From Saxidomus purpurata (Eukaryota > Mollusca > Bivalvia > Venerida > Veneridae), in contig JAFMSR010000002.1 in NCBI GenBank assembly GCA_022818135.1, forward strand, positions 48,027,706-48,091,705: DNA of 64,000 bases, read 5' to 3'. Positions 11,762 to 23,460 of the stretch are shown here, piece by piece. Within the stretch, counting starts at the first letter, position 1, and every line of letters begins with the position of its first letter. The translations under genes were made by a program, and so were the position numbers. Below the pieces are notes generated by a model. It made no database searches. It saw nothing but the letters and a program-made list of their open reading frames with translations, and was not told the origin of the DNA.

Positions 11762-13040
11762 CCATTAGAAGGCTAAGACGAAACCAAACCAAACTAAACG
11801 AGGTACATGTAGTAACCTAATAGTTAACGGACGCCATTTTTATGTATAGATTTAGGTCAGATGATCCTATTGCAGTCCGGCTCAGGGATTGGCTGAAAAA
11901 AGTACAGGGAAAACCGTAAGATTAAATGAGACATTACCTGATTGGTAGAAAAGGTTGTGTTTACAAATGCAAAAAACTCATTTGAAAAATAAAATGCAAT
12001 GTCTTCTGCACGCGAATGAATATTTTAGGACTGGTTATCATAATAAATAACACTGAAATCGCCATATGAATAGAAGGTGTACACATGCGGTTTAGACCCC
12101 TAAATCTCACCTGACTGAGTGGGGTGGTTGTCTCCCTTGCCAAATTGTAAAAAACTGGGTTGGTCAACCCCATATAAAAACAGCATTTTCTGGTGCCTGA
12201 GAGACTAATCTGTTCGAAAAATGTAATTTCATTGGTCAACACCCTATAGGTGGGTATGATACAGGGTCTCCTTTTGACTAGAGTTATAATGTAAGTCAAT
12301 GGGGAAAACAATAGGAGTATCTGACCTGTATGTAAATACCATCAACTAGATTTATTAGGAATGTTGTGATTCAAAGGGATGTGATTGGATTCCAGTTTCA
12401 ATTGGAGAAAATACATAGGATAAGGATTTCATCAAGTTACGGGTCTTTTACTCGTGGTATGCTTTTGAAGCACTGAAATATTAACTAGTGTTTCAATAAT
12501 ATCCCAGGGTTGTTTATCCGGAGATCGGTGTGTAGGGAACTAGGAATTACAGTAGATCAATCAACGCATGTTTATAAAACTCTGTAAATCTACTTGAAAA
12601 TATCATGTGACTATTTTGATAAGAAAGTGATGCTTGCTCGTGAAAGATGGGGAGTATGTGGACAAAATGGTCTAGTTCTTCATACTTTGAACAATGAACA
12701 TAAATCACCGTAAGTTTTTTTTTCTACATTAATCAAATTTTCAATTAGCATTCACAATTTGGAGACATTCCCAGAGATTTTAGGAATAAGGACACGTGCA
12801 TTTTCGTGTACATCATCCAAAACAAAGATGGCGTCGAAAATACACAATGGACATATCATATGCCATAGAGAAACTTTATTTGAGGATAACAAGAAAACCA
12901 AGGAGCCGATCGAAAAATCCTTTAAATTTGGGAGGGTGACTTGGGAGGGTGACTTTTTCATAGATTATCAAACAGGCATTTATTTTTAGCTGTGTTGTCC
13001 AATAGTACCTTTTCCAGGCCAAAGTTGAGTTTCCCTTTGG
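11762..13040. other. Unassigned non-coding stretch
   Basis: No supported gene. The minus ORF at 11961-12311 and the overlapping pairs at 12752-13094 have no recognisable domain. A doubled GGGAGGGTGACTT lies at 12930-12956. Confidence 0.4.
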
Positions 13041-13096
13041 GATGGGACAGACTTTAATATGAAAATAGGCAATACCTATATCCAGGAATTTCATTT

Positions 13097-14637
13097 TTGG
13101 ATCGATTGAATTTATTCAATCGTATCCAAAGTAAACAGAGTATTTCAGACCCTTACGGCCGAACTCATTTTTGTCGAATACGACCGAAAAGTAGTTCGAT
13201 ATTACTGTCCTCTGTTTTAAAAATTATATAGTAACAGATCTAAATAATATCAAAACATTACAGAATAGCATAACATTATATTGTTGTTTTTCTTATAATT
13301 TGTAACTTAAATCAACGAGGTATCTGTTCTGTATAGAACTATTTTCCTACGCGGTTTTTATCGTCAGACCGGTGTGACATGAGAAATGTAAGACCCGTGA
13401 AATACGTATCGCTACACCGGATACACTAAATTCAGTGTTTCCGCGAGAGCGCGTTTTCTGCGGTTTTGACGCACTCATTTTGTCAATGACGCAACAGAAA
13501 TAGCAAAGAGCGTCTTCTATGACGCAATTAAAATGTGTATGATCAAATTACTACAAAAACAACATTTCAAAACCTCTCAAAACGCTTCAAAATGCAAGAT
13601 AAAATACGCTTCCGGTATGGGATATGTCTAATTTTGACCCTATTGCGTCGTCGTTGTCGTCTGATTTCGGATCGACCCGCATTTTGTACCATTGCGTTTT
13701 TGTGTGTGTTGATTCCTATGATACCGTCATCATAGATCGTAGACGCACAACAAGAGATGGTCGACGAACCTTAATAGGGGAAACAAAAACGTCTTTCTGA
13801 GTGATTTTAATGATCATTTTGTAGTCATTTCGATCAGACTGTCACTATTGAAAGGGGTTTAAGTGTGCCAAATAATATCCAAGTTTAATGTCTATGGTTG
13901 AATGCACTTATGAAAAATTCGCTTTGTGGACAAATTTGACTTTTGAGATGCAGTGACAAAATGGAAAGCATCCAAAGAGAAACACCTGTTGTCTTGCCAA
14001 CCCTTTGATTACCCACCATTTTGTGATGTATCACATGCAGTTTTACAGAAGTAAACTAAATAAAACTTCTTTAACACATAGTCATGCCTTTTATTTTTTT
14101 ACAATAAAGGGTATGACCCTCGGAATTTCTAAATGACCCCCAAGTTCTGATACAGGGAATTGGCACCCAGGGTCTTCCTCCTCCATGAAAGCCGGAAGTT
14201 GCAATATGACCTTAGCTGTTGGGTGCGACGTTAAATCCGAATTAATTCGCACAATACAATCAACCTTATGGGCATATCCCATAACTTTTGAATGACATTT
14301 AAAGTTGTTCAAACCATAAATTTTCAGTTCAGTTTTGTCAAAATCCATTTCTCAGTTACGATTCACAGCTTAATTAGGGTAGTTGAACATAGTCACTGAA
14401 TGACATAATGTAAGCACATGGGTTCCTATCTCAAAAGTAAAGTTTACACAAATGGTGAAAGGTCAAAATTTGTGGACAGTTGTGTCTCCAGTATATTACT
14501 TTACTCGTGTAAGGGTTGTCCTGATATTCACACATGTATGTGTACAGTCTATGTTGTCCTGATATTTACACATGTATGTGTGCAGACTGTGTTGTTCAGA
14601 GACAATCGATCCTCCAGCACTTTCAGTCCTTTGATTA
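13097..14637 (-). repeat. 1.55 kb interspersed repeat, copy 1
   Basis: Reverse-complement match over its whole length to 39849-41409, with scattered substitutions and short indels; a third, interrupted copy lies at 45085-46236. The end at 13097 is a hairpin (GGATCGATTGAAT ... ATTCAATCGTATCC), with hairpins of different sequence at the same end of the other copies. A minus-strand ORF (14091-14348, 85 codons, starting MDFDKTELKIYGLNNF) stays readable in copy 2 for about 65 codons before a stop. It may be the remains of a protein-coding part of the family; no domain is recognised. Confidence 0.8.
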
Positions 14638-14649
14638 GAAATGGTACGA

Positions 14650-15020
14650 ATTTTCAGGGGACGCAAAAACGGTTCAAGTTCCGAAAATTGCGTACAGACG
14701 GTGCATCGTTATAAGTATGTTATCGTATCGTACAGGGGTGCGGACAAATTGAAATCTTCCATGGGTAATCGTGAATTCATTTATTTGATTGCTTTCAGTA
14801 TTCATTTAAATACTCGTACATGCGTTTACCTATGGTCGGGCTTCGCACCCTTCGAGCTTTCGCCCGTAATATGAAAATAGGCAATACCTATATCGGGCGG
14901 AAGCATACGGTGTCAAACTTCTCACAACGTCTCTGTTCTAATAATACGGGATTTATTACGGCGCAAAGCGCCGGGGAAATCCCCGAGACGGTAACGCCTA
15001 TGGGTCTACTCTGCATTCAC
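14650..15020 (+). repeat. Interspersed repeat of the GACGGTGCATCG family
   Basis: Same order as at 5225-5455: GGGGACGCAAAAACGGTTCA, AGACGGTGCATCGTTATAAG, then ATATGAAAATAGGCAATACC at 14869. Then follows TTACGGCGCAAAGCGCCGG, a short GC-rich palindrome found reversed at 36076-36095. Confidence 0.65.
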
Positions 15021-15039
15021 TGAGAAAGCTTTTTTCGCG

Positions 15040-15435
15040 AGATCCGGTTCCGCTTTATGTGTTTGAGTAGACGGGTTTTCATCCTTAAAATTCCGGTGTA
15101 ACAATACAGCCGAAATTACTCAGAATAGATAACCAGCTGTTTTTCTTTTTTTTTCTTTAGAAGATATGTTACAAAACAGTGATAATGTAATAGTAAGGTA
15201 GTGAAAAAGAGTGTTTTGAAAGTACATTCCGTCGCGAAGCGCCTGCATTTAAATGTGTTAGCGGTAAAGAAAGTGCTTCCATACGTCATCGCACGTGAAT
15301 AATGAGCTTGAGTAGACGGGTTTTTTATTCTTAAAGTTCTGGTGTAACAATGCAAGCGAAATCACCGAGAATTGATAACCAACTGGGGTTTTATTTTCGT
15401 GCACTGACGTACTTCCTGTTGTCTGTTTATTTCTG
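15040..15435. repeat. Two diverged copies of a 110-bp repeat
   Basis: GAGTAGACGGGTTTT, then GTGTAACAAT and GATAACCA, occurs at about 15063-15136 and 15309-15383. A reverse-complement copy covers about 33060-33205. No coding signal. Confidence 0.6.
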
Positions 15436-15810
15436 TTGATCAATAACAAAGATCGAGCTTATGGGCCCCATGTAGATTTCTATATGGGCCCCACTTGGGT
15501 AGTCAATGTCGGGCCCACATGGAAAGTGCAACCGGGATTGACATGGGTCCCATATGGGATAAGATATGGGTCCGACATGGGACCCAGGTGGGCTCAACAT
15601 GGGACCATTGTGGGCAAACAGATATCGGACCATTGTGGGCAAACAGATATCGGACCATTGTGGGCAAACAGATATCGGACCATTGTGGCTAAACACACAT
15701 CGGACCATTGTGGGCAAACAAACATCGGACCATTGTGGGCAAACACACTTCGGACCATTATGGGAAAGAATTTATGGGACCATAATGGGCAACCAATGGG
15801 TCCCATTTGA
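15436..15810. repeat. GGGCCCAT-rich block and 25-bp tandem array
   Basis: 15436-15600 is a run of short GGGxCCCAT-type palindromes. 15601-15790 is a 25-bp tandem repeat (GGACCATTGTGGGCAAACAGATATC), about seven units, with starts at 15602, 15627 and 15652 and so on. Overlapping ORFs on both strands are artefacts of the array. The same GGGTCCCATATGGG style recurs at 23480-24120 and 25180-25610. Confidence 0.8.
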
Positions 15811-15829
15811 GCATATTGCCAGAACGTAG

Positions 15830-17579
15830 AGAATAACATGCCCTCTGCATCTTCATCCTTAAGTCTGACCACACTTCTCATGTCGTTTGTTCTTCACAGG
15901 GACACAGTGTCTAAAGGTGATATTAAGGTATATTCTAACAAACTACTTAATAGGATTTTTAAAACAGATAATTTATTACAAAACATTTCATTATGCAACC
16001 TGACAAAATGACAATTTGTAACAATAGCAGACCATAGACAGCACACAATACTATGCATTCATAGTTATACAAACTTACACACCTGGCTTATTTATAGTGG
16101 TTCTTAATTGTTTCAAATTTTAGCAACAAGTATTATTTACATAAAAGCAAAACGTGTTTATAAGGCCGATGATAGGATAATAGAGTTTTGCCTACTACCC
16201 AAGCATTTGACCATACAAAATTACTCTAAAAATTTTAGCAACGGCTGCAAAATATTTATGCAAAGGAAAAACATGAAAAAGTATGTCATAAAGGCTACGT
16301 TAAAATGAAATCTAAAAAAACTAGACAGTCTAAAAATACTAGACAGTTTTGAAAAAGGCTTTTAAAGGTGGATAATCAGATTTTGGCAATTTAACAGATT
16401 TGTTTGAAACTTTAACATCTGATCATTCACACTCATTTATGTTCACTTAGCGCTTAATTCAAGTAAGATTTTCACTGGAGGTATTTTTAAAATTTGATTT
16501 TCCTATCCTTGTTGCCCAACCAAGATAGAGTTATTATAGTGATACACATACTTTGCCTAAGGAAAGATATAGATATAAGACCTGTTGTATTATATTTGTA
16601 AAATATTTGCATTAACGATTATATATTTAGATGGAATTCATTAGAAATGCAAGATTGAAAAATTATCATTACCTCCCTTTACCTATCTTGGTTGCGCAAC
16701 CAAGATAGATTGGAAATAAATGAATTCAAAAGCTACACATAGTTTTAAAACTTGCCTTTTGGTTCAGAATGTTAAAATATTTGTATATCTATCCAATGCA
16801 AATGTAAAAGTAGAAATTATATTGAAATAAAAAAGAAATACTCAACTTTTTAAATACTTTCATATTAAAGGGGAGTAATAACATTTTTTTTATAAAAGTT
16901 AATAAAATGTAAATTTCTAATAGTGATCTAACTCTATGTATGTAATGGGTCAATTTTGTTCCTTAAATAAATCTCTAACAGAATATACAAAAAGTCAAAA
17001 TTGTCATCAAATGTTGCTTAAATGTGATTGAACACCTTTAAGTCCATTTTACACAACAAAATTTAATTAAGATACAATCATGCACTGTAACCTTGACCTT
17101 AAAGGTGGTCTATGTGGGACTTTTCTTGTATAAAACATGTATCTTGTTATAATGTCTGAATAACACACATTCAGCACTTAAAATTATTTGTTCATTGATG
17201 AAAATAAAGATTACTCCTCTGTAAAAATATGACACAAAATGAAACATCAAAATAAGAAGGCCATTATTCAGTGGGATATAAACCTAAGTAGCAAACAAAT
17301 ATATTCCTAATACTGTGAGACTAGTATGGTATATTTAACATGAGATCCAAAAAATAAAAACAATATTTTAGCACAGTAATGTTGCACTGTAACCTGGCAC
17401 ATGCAATACATAAAAAACCTAACTTCTTGAGTGAAAGTACTAAAGAAATTTCAGATAAAAATTTAAAGGTATATATAATAAAAGCAAGTATTCCAAGTTT
17501 CACAGCAATATCTCCAAGGGATAGACGCTAGGTTAAGCAGGATTATTCATCCTGTGTTTCTCCATTGGAATTGTCCGTA
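15830..17579. other. Region 3' of the DUF4806 gene; two related palindromes
   Basis: AT-rich with no supported ORF; part is presumably 3' UTR of the minus-strand gene that ends at 17580. A perfect 26-bp palindrome (CTATCTTGGTTGC and its complement) lies at 16683-16708, and an imperfect version of it at 16503-16528. Confidence 0.5.
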
Positions 17580-18948
17580 TCATTTTGTGGTGGGATTACT
17601 AGAGTTTGGTTTTTCTTTTCTGCCCCCATCCCTGTCACGGGCACCAGACAACCATTTTCTTACTTCCAGCTCCAGGTCTTTTCTTGTTGCCAGTTTTGTT
17701 GATGGATTCCTTTGGAGAGCTCCTGAAACAACAAAAATATACATATATTATTGACTTATTACACTAGGTATCTGAACTTAAAAATCATGATTGTATGACT
17801 ACCTGATTAGTCATGCATTGTGACGGGTTTGTCTTAAGTGACATGACTTGGTACATGTATATGTCTGCACTGGATGGTTATTCCTGTAAACCATGTACCA
17901 TTGCGTACTTCGATAATGAGATGGTAATTGTTTTTTCAGTACAAATAACAATGAAAGATTAAAAAGTGAGTCTCTTTTAAGATATTGTTTATTATAATAC
18001 AATTGACTTTGTCAAATATCCATGTTATGCTATTGCTGCAAGATGTTGAGGTTCACTTACAAATTCATTCAAATTTGAATAAAGAACACATAATGATTAC
18101 TTTGGTAAATAAAAAAATTATGGACCTAATATCAACCTCATTCCAATGCTAGTAGTACCTAGATCAAGGTTAAATTAATATGGTATTCTCAACAGCTACC
18201 GGTATTCTTCTCCGTTATGAAGTACCAAATCTACGGCAAAATTACTTACTAAACAGAACACCCATAATATGAAGAGTATTCAATGGGAGTTTGCCTTTCT
18301 GTCCTTGCAGATTGTACTGAACTGCAAGTTCATTTGTCATGACTTCTTTTATTAGTCTGTTCACTGTTTCTCGAGCGTTCGTCCCTCCAAACAATGAGAG
18401 ATACTTCACCGGTAATAATATTAAATTATTCACCACAGCAATCAAAAATGAAGCACATATATTTGAAGGGACATACTGACTCTGCAAAAGGGTGAGTATC
18501 CAACACTTCATTTATAGTTACTTAGGAAAGTGAAAAAGAATCGGTAAAAAAGTAAGAGTTAGGTTCTTTAGTATAATAGTGGCATCAATTGACGATGGTG
18601 GATATAATGTACAATAAAGAGAGTAATTACTCTTAAATCTAGTTTTCAATTCACATGCGGCTTTTTAAACCATTCCTCTAGGACGAAAAATTAAGTTTGT
18701 ACAAAATAAGTAACTTAATCTTAATGATGCTCACCACACATAAATATTTGTCAAACTCCTTCAGTAATTCATTAAAGGAGTCTATGTCTTCCACCGTTGT
18801 AATGGAGAAAGAAACCTCTTCTGGAAGTGAGGAACTATTTTCCTCAACTGCTGGTCCCCTTGTAAGTAATAGCTGTAGGAGTCGTCGCTGCTCCTTTTGC
18901 TCCTCGATGATCTTTTCGAGCAGTGTCAGGAACTGGGCATCAGTCGTG
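17580..18948 (-). CDS. DUF4806-domain protein, spliced gene (3 visible exons)
   Basis: Read on the minus strand as three exons. Exon A (18948-18735): acceptor TTTCATCAAG, donor GTGAGC; it encodes a coiled-coil-like stretch (LLEKIIEEQKEQRRLLQLLL) and the start of the domain (FSITTVEDIDSFNELLKEF). Exon B (18481-18250): acceptor CCCTTTTGCAG, donor GTAAGTAA; it encodes the core (YLSLFGGTNARETVNRLIKE, then TNELAVQYNLQGQKGK). Exon C (17722-17580): acceptor TTGTTTCAG; it gives RALQRNP and VRKWLSGARDRDGG, then TGA. Intron phases agree (0 and 1). The GG, NELA, W/L-x-G-x-KGK and KWL landmarks match DUF4806, whose function is unknown. Exon B may start later (18403), because its first 26 residues are hydrophobic and atypical. 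A first exon ending at 19142 (ATG at 19188, phase 2, matching exon A) is possible but weak. Confidence 0.75.
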
Positions 18949-19470
18949 CTTGATGAAATAAGAAAGGATTGATAGTTAAATACAAACATGACCATACATA
19001 ATTTCGGAAATAGGTTTTACTTTCAAGTGATTCACCGGAACTTGACCATTACCATAGCTTTAAATAACATCAAACTTCAGGCATCGCAATTGTGCATAGA
19101 ATTAAAAAAATCTTTAGTTTATCACATAGGTTAAAGCTTACGTACAGATGCACGGTTTTAACATAATCAGCTCATGTAACAGAAGCATGTCGGTGTCAAA
19201 ATCTCTACAGAGCTGATATTATATTGTTAAGACATCCGACTTTCCGCAAATAAATATCTTGACTTGAGCAAAACCTATAAATTTCCTCGCGAAATAATAT
19301 GACAAAACTGTAAACAAATGCAAATCAGCTTCGGAATAACCAAAGTTTTACATATGCACACAAATACCAAAGAAATTACCAATATTGATCATGTATTTGA
19401 ACAGTTTTACCGTTTATATTCCTATAATAATCAAAACAAGTTTTCTGTTTAATTTACCTCTCATTCAATC
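18949..19470. other. 5' flank of the DUF4806 gene
   Basis: Possible first coding exon on the minus strand at 19142-19188 (donor GTAAGC, phase compatible with exon A). Otherwise nothing is recognised. Foldback element B begins at 19481, close upstream of the gene. Confidence 0.35.
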
Positions 19471-19480
19471 CTTCAAAAAT

Positions 19481-22400
19481 GGATTTTCCTTTTATGGGAT
19501 CATTAAGATCTGGCCATCTGTCAGGAGGTTGAACAACGCTAAATGTTATAAAGGCTTTAATTTTTTAACCAAAGCTATTTACGCTTAATGAAGTGCCAAT
19601 TGTATATAATTCTATAATTAAAGAAATGCATTTGAAAATGGCCCTTATGCTCGTCTTTTGTTTAAACTTGAAAAATACGTAATTCAGTGTCAACAATTAA
19701 ACTGCATAATAAAATAACGTACTGATATAATAGATAAACGACTTTTTAATATTCTTTTTATTGATTGCCAAATGTTAAGAAAAGGAGGCGAATTAATCCC
19801 GGTTGTGGCATATAACTAGGGTCAGCGCTAAGTGCAATATAAAAGCCATTACCAATTGCAGAAAAAGGCGAATTAATCCCAGCTGTGGCATATCTGAAGG
19901 GTCAGTGCTAGGCGCAATATTGAACATTCGAACTGATAAAATAGCTCCTCGATATCTTTTTTATCCATTTGCCACTTTAAGAAAAAAAGGTCAACCAATG
20001 CCATATCTCAAGGGTCTATGCTAGGTCCTTTTAATCACAATGTATATGAACGTGAATCCAGACATGTTTCTTCAAACTTCTTATTGTAAGCATATCACGC
20101 TGTAAAGTGAATGAATAAAAGTAAAAAAAGTTGAAAATGTGTTGCAATATAAAAAGTTATTCATTTAATGTATACAAACGACATGACCATCTCTGGCTAC
20201 GCATAAAATTTATTTCTGCTTGCATTTGGCTATACTGAACAATGTCAAGCATCAATTATCTGAGGACATCTGTGGTCTATAATACACAATGTACATTAAA
20301 CAAAGACATGCACCAAATCCATTTGGCCATCTGTGGCCTATTCTTTAATGTTTTTCTGGCTCTACTGATCAAAGACACGCATCATTTTGCTGTGGCCATC
20401 TGTGGCCTATCGTTTAATGTAATTCTGGCACTACTGGACAAATACATGAATCATTTTGCTGTGGCCATCTGTGGCCTATCGTGAAATGTAATTCTGGCTC
20501 TACTAAACAAAGACATGCATCATTTTGCTGTGGCCATCTGTGACCTGTCGTTTAATGTAATTCTGGCGGTACTGAACAAAGATTCGTATCAATTTTCTGT
20601 GGCCATCTCTGACATGTCATATCATGTAATCTTAGTTATATTGAACAAGGACAAGCATTAAATTCCTGTGGCCATCTGTGGCCAATCGTTTAATGTTATT
20701 CTGGCTGTATTGAACAAATACATAAATCAAATTCCTGTGGCCATCTGTGGCCTATCGTTTAATGTAATTCTGGCTCTATTGAACAAAGACATACATCAAT
20801 TCCTGTGGCCATCTGTGGCCTATCGTTTAATGTATTTCTGGCTCTATTGAACAACAACATTTATCATTTTGCTGTGGCCATATGTCGCCTATCATGTACC
20901 ATAATTCTGGCTCTTATGAAAAAAAAAAACATCCATCATTTTGCTGCGGCCATCTGTGGTTTATCGTTTAATGTAATTCAGGCTCTTCTGAACAAAGACA
21001 TACGTCATTTTGCTGGAGCCATTATGTCGCCTATCATATATCATAGTTTTGGCTCTACTGAACAAAGACATCGTCATTTTGCTGTGGCCATCTATAGCCT
21101 TTAATTCAACAAAAGTATGGCTCTATTGAACAAATTAAAAGATAGGCCATAGATGGCCACAGCAAAATGATGCATGTCTTTGTTCAATACAGCTAGAATT
21201 ACATTAAACGATAGGCCACAGATGGCCACAGCAAAATGATGCATGTCCTTGTTCAATATAGCTAATATTACATGATATGACATGTCAGAGATTGCCACAG
21301 CAAAATGATGCATGTCCTTGTACAATATAGCTAAGATTACGTAATATGACATGCCAGAGATGGCCACAGCAAAATGATGCATGTCCTTGTACAATATAGC
21401 TAAGATTACATGATATGACACGTCACAGATGGCCACAGCATAATGATGCATGTCCTTGTACAATATAGCTGAGATTACATGATATGACATGTCACAGATG
21501 GCCACAGCAAAATGATGCATGTCCTTGTACAATATAGTTTAGATTACATGATATGACATGTCACAGATGGCCACAGCAAAATGATGCATGTCCTTGTACA
21601 ATATAGCTTAGATTACATGATATTACATGTCACAGATGGCCATAGCAAAATGATGCAAGTCCTTGTGCAATATAGCTCAGATTACATGATATGACATGTC
21701 ACAGATGGCCACAGCAAAACGATGCATTTCCTTGTACAATATAGCTAAGATTACTTGATATGACATGTCACAGATGGCCATAGCAAAATGATACGAATCT
21801 TTGTTCAGTACCGCCAGAATCACATTAAACGATATGCCACAGATGGCCACAGCAAAATGATGCATGTCTTTGTTTAGTAGAGCTAGAATAACATTAGATG
21901 ATAGGCCACAGATGGCCACAGCAAAATGATGCATGTCTTTGTTCAGTAGAGCCAGAATTACATTAAACGATATGCTACAGATGGCCACAGCAAAATGATG
22001 CATGTCTTTGTTCAGTAGAGCTAGAATAACATTTAACGATAGGCCACAGATGACCACAGCAAAATGATGCATGTCTTTGTTCAGTAGAGCTAGAAGTACT
22101 AGCTAAATGATAGGCCACAGATGGCCACAGGAATTTGATGCATGTTTTTGTTCAGTAGAGCCGGAATTTCATGATATGACAGGTCAGAGATAGCCACCGC
22201 AAATTAATACATGATATTGTGGTATATGGTAGGCGACAGATGGCCACAGCAAACTGATGCATGTCTTTGTTAAGTATAACCAGAATTACATTAAACGATA
22301 GGCCACAGATGGTCACAGCAAAATGATGCATGATTTTGTTCAGTAGAGCCAGAATTACATGATATGACAGGTTAGAGATAGCCACAGCAAATCAATACAT

Positions 22401-23033
22401 GTCTATGTTCAGGACAGCCAGAATGATGGTATATGATAGGCCACAGTTGGCCATAGAATCGATGCTTGTCATTGTTCAATACAATGTATTCCTAGAATTA
22501 CATGATATGAAAGGTAAGAGTTGGCCACAACAAATTAATGCATGTTTTTGTCAGTAGTTCTAACTAGAATTACATTATACAATAAGCCATAGATGGCCAC
22601 AGGAATTTGATGCATGTTTTTGTTCAATAGAGTCAGACTTATTTTGTATAATAGGCCACAGATGGCCACAGGAAAAAATGATTTTTGGCATTTTTAATAG
22701 AGCTTGACTTATTACATATGATAGTTGACAGACTCCGAATTTTTTATCTTTCAAGTTTAAACAAAAGTCGAGCATATATTATAATGAATAGTAATGAAAT
22801 AACTAGCATTAGAGCGCTTAACATTTAGCAATATAGTTACAGTACTATATGTACTGTTCAGTAATATTACTATAGCCTATATAACCCATAATGCAGATAT
22901 AGAATTCAGAATAACCAGTACATTGTCATAGCAAGGGAAGTAACTCCGAAAATCGATTCAACAGAATATCTAGTAGTAGTAACCATATCAGGGATGGACA
23001 AAAGTTTTATCACGGATGGACAAAAGTGAGACC
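19481..23033 (-). mobile_element. Foldback element B, MULE-like, inverted copy of element A
   Basis: Flanked by its own target duplication CTTCAAAAAT (19471-19480 and 23034-23043), different from that of element A. The sequence is the reverse complement of 8551-11751 throughout: the unique end with TTTAAACTTGAAAAATACG, the three-copy CCTAGCACTGACCC subrepeat (19760-20035), both 69-bp arrays (20230-21104 and 21110-22780), and the unique outer end. Differences: the inner terminus lacks eight bases of GTCCATCT, and the outer end has a duplicated TGGACAAA. The array nearest the outer end is longer (about 24 units against 18 in A). Confidence 0.85.
20230..22780. repeat. 69-bp minisatellite, head-to-head arrays, element B
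   Basis: Same 69-bp unit and same centre (near 21105) as in element A. The inner array holds 12-13 units as in A, while the outer array has expanded to about 24. Long repetitive ORFs here (for example 21677-22072 minus) follow the 23-codon period and are not called as genes. Confidence 0.85.
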
Positions 23034-23043
23034 CTTCAAAAAT

Positions 23044-23460
23044 GGCGCTATGTCTTGTTCAGAGTTGTCGTTCCTTTCCAATACTGGTGTGAACGGTAAA
23101 GATAATGAACACAAGCCTTATTTACATTTGAACTTTATTTCCTACTCTATTTGTGATTACAATGTCATTATATGACCCTTGATTGGATAATAAAATATAT
23201 TATATGCTGCAGTATATCGTAAAGCAGTAATGAAAAGGTCCGACTGGCATCTGTTTCAAATAAAAGAATTAACCCTAGCTGGTGCACGCTGTGCGATCAA
23301 TATGGGTCAAATATCAGACAGTGTTGAGTAGGCCCCTAATTACAGTTTAAAATGTAAACACGTATGCACACAAATGGCACCAACCTGCTAATTTAGGATT
23401 AACATTTCTGTTATACAATGACAAAATTTGACTGTTTTTCTGTGGATTGCGTTCATTTTA
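23044..23460. other. Unassigned non-coding stretch
   Basis: No gene, array or inverted repeat recognised. Confidence 0.4.

Noticed and set aside
15601..15790. CRISPR-like array
   Set aside because: The units are contiguous 25-mers without unique spacers, in an animal-type sequence.
15436..15881. Overlapping ORFs on both strands (GPLWANRYRTIV repeats)
   Set aside because: Generated by the 25-bp tandem array in several frames; not a gene.
21101..22072. Similar repeat ORFs on the minus strand in element B
   Set aside because: Same minisatellite artefact.
8550..23034. Single giant 14.5 kb foldback transposon carrying the DUF4806 gene
   Set aside because: Each arm has its own distinct target duplication, so two separate insertions explain it better.
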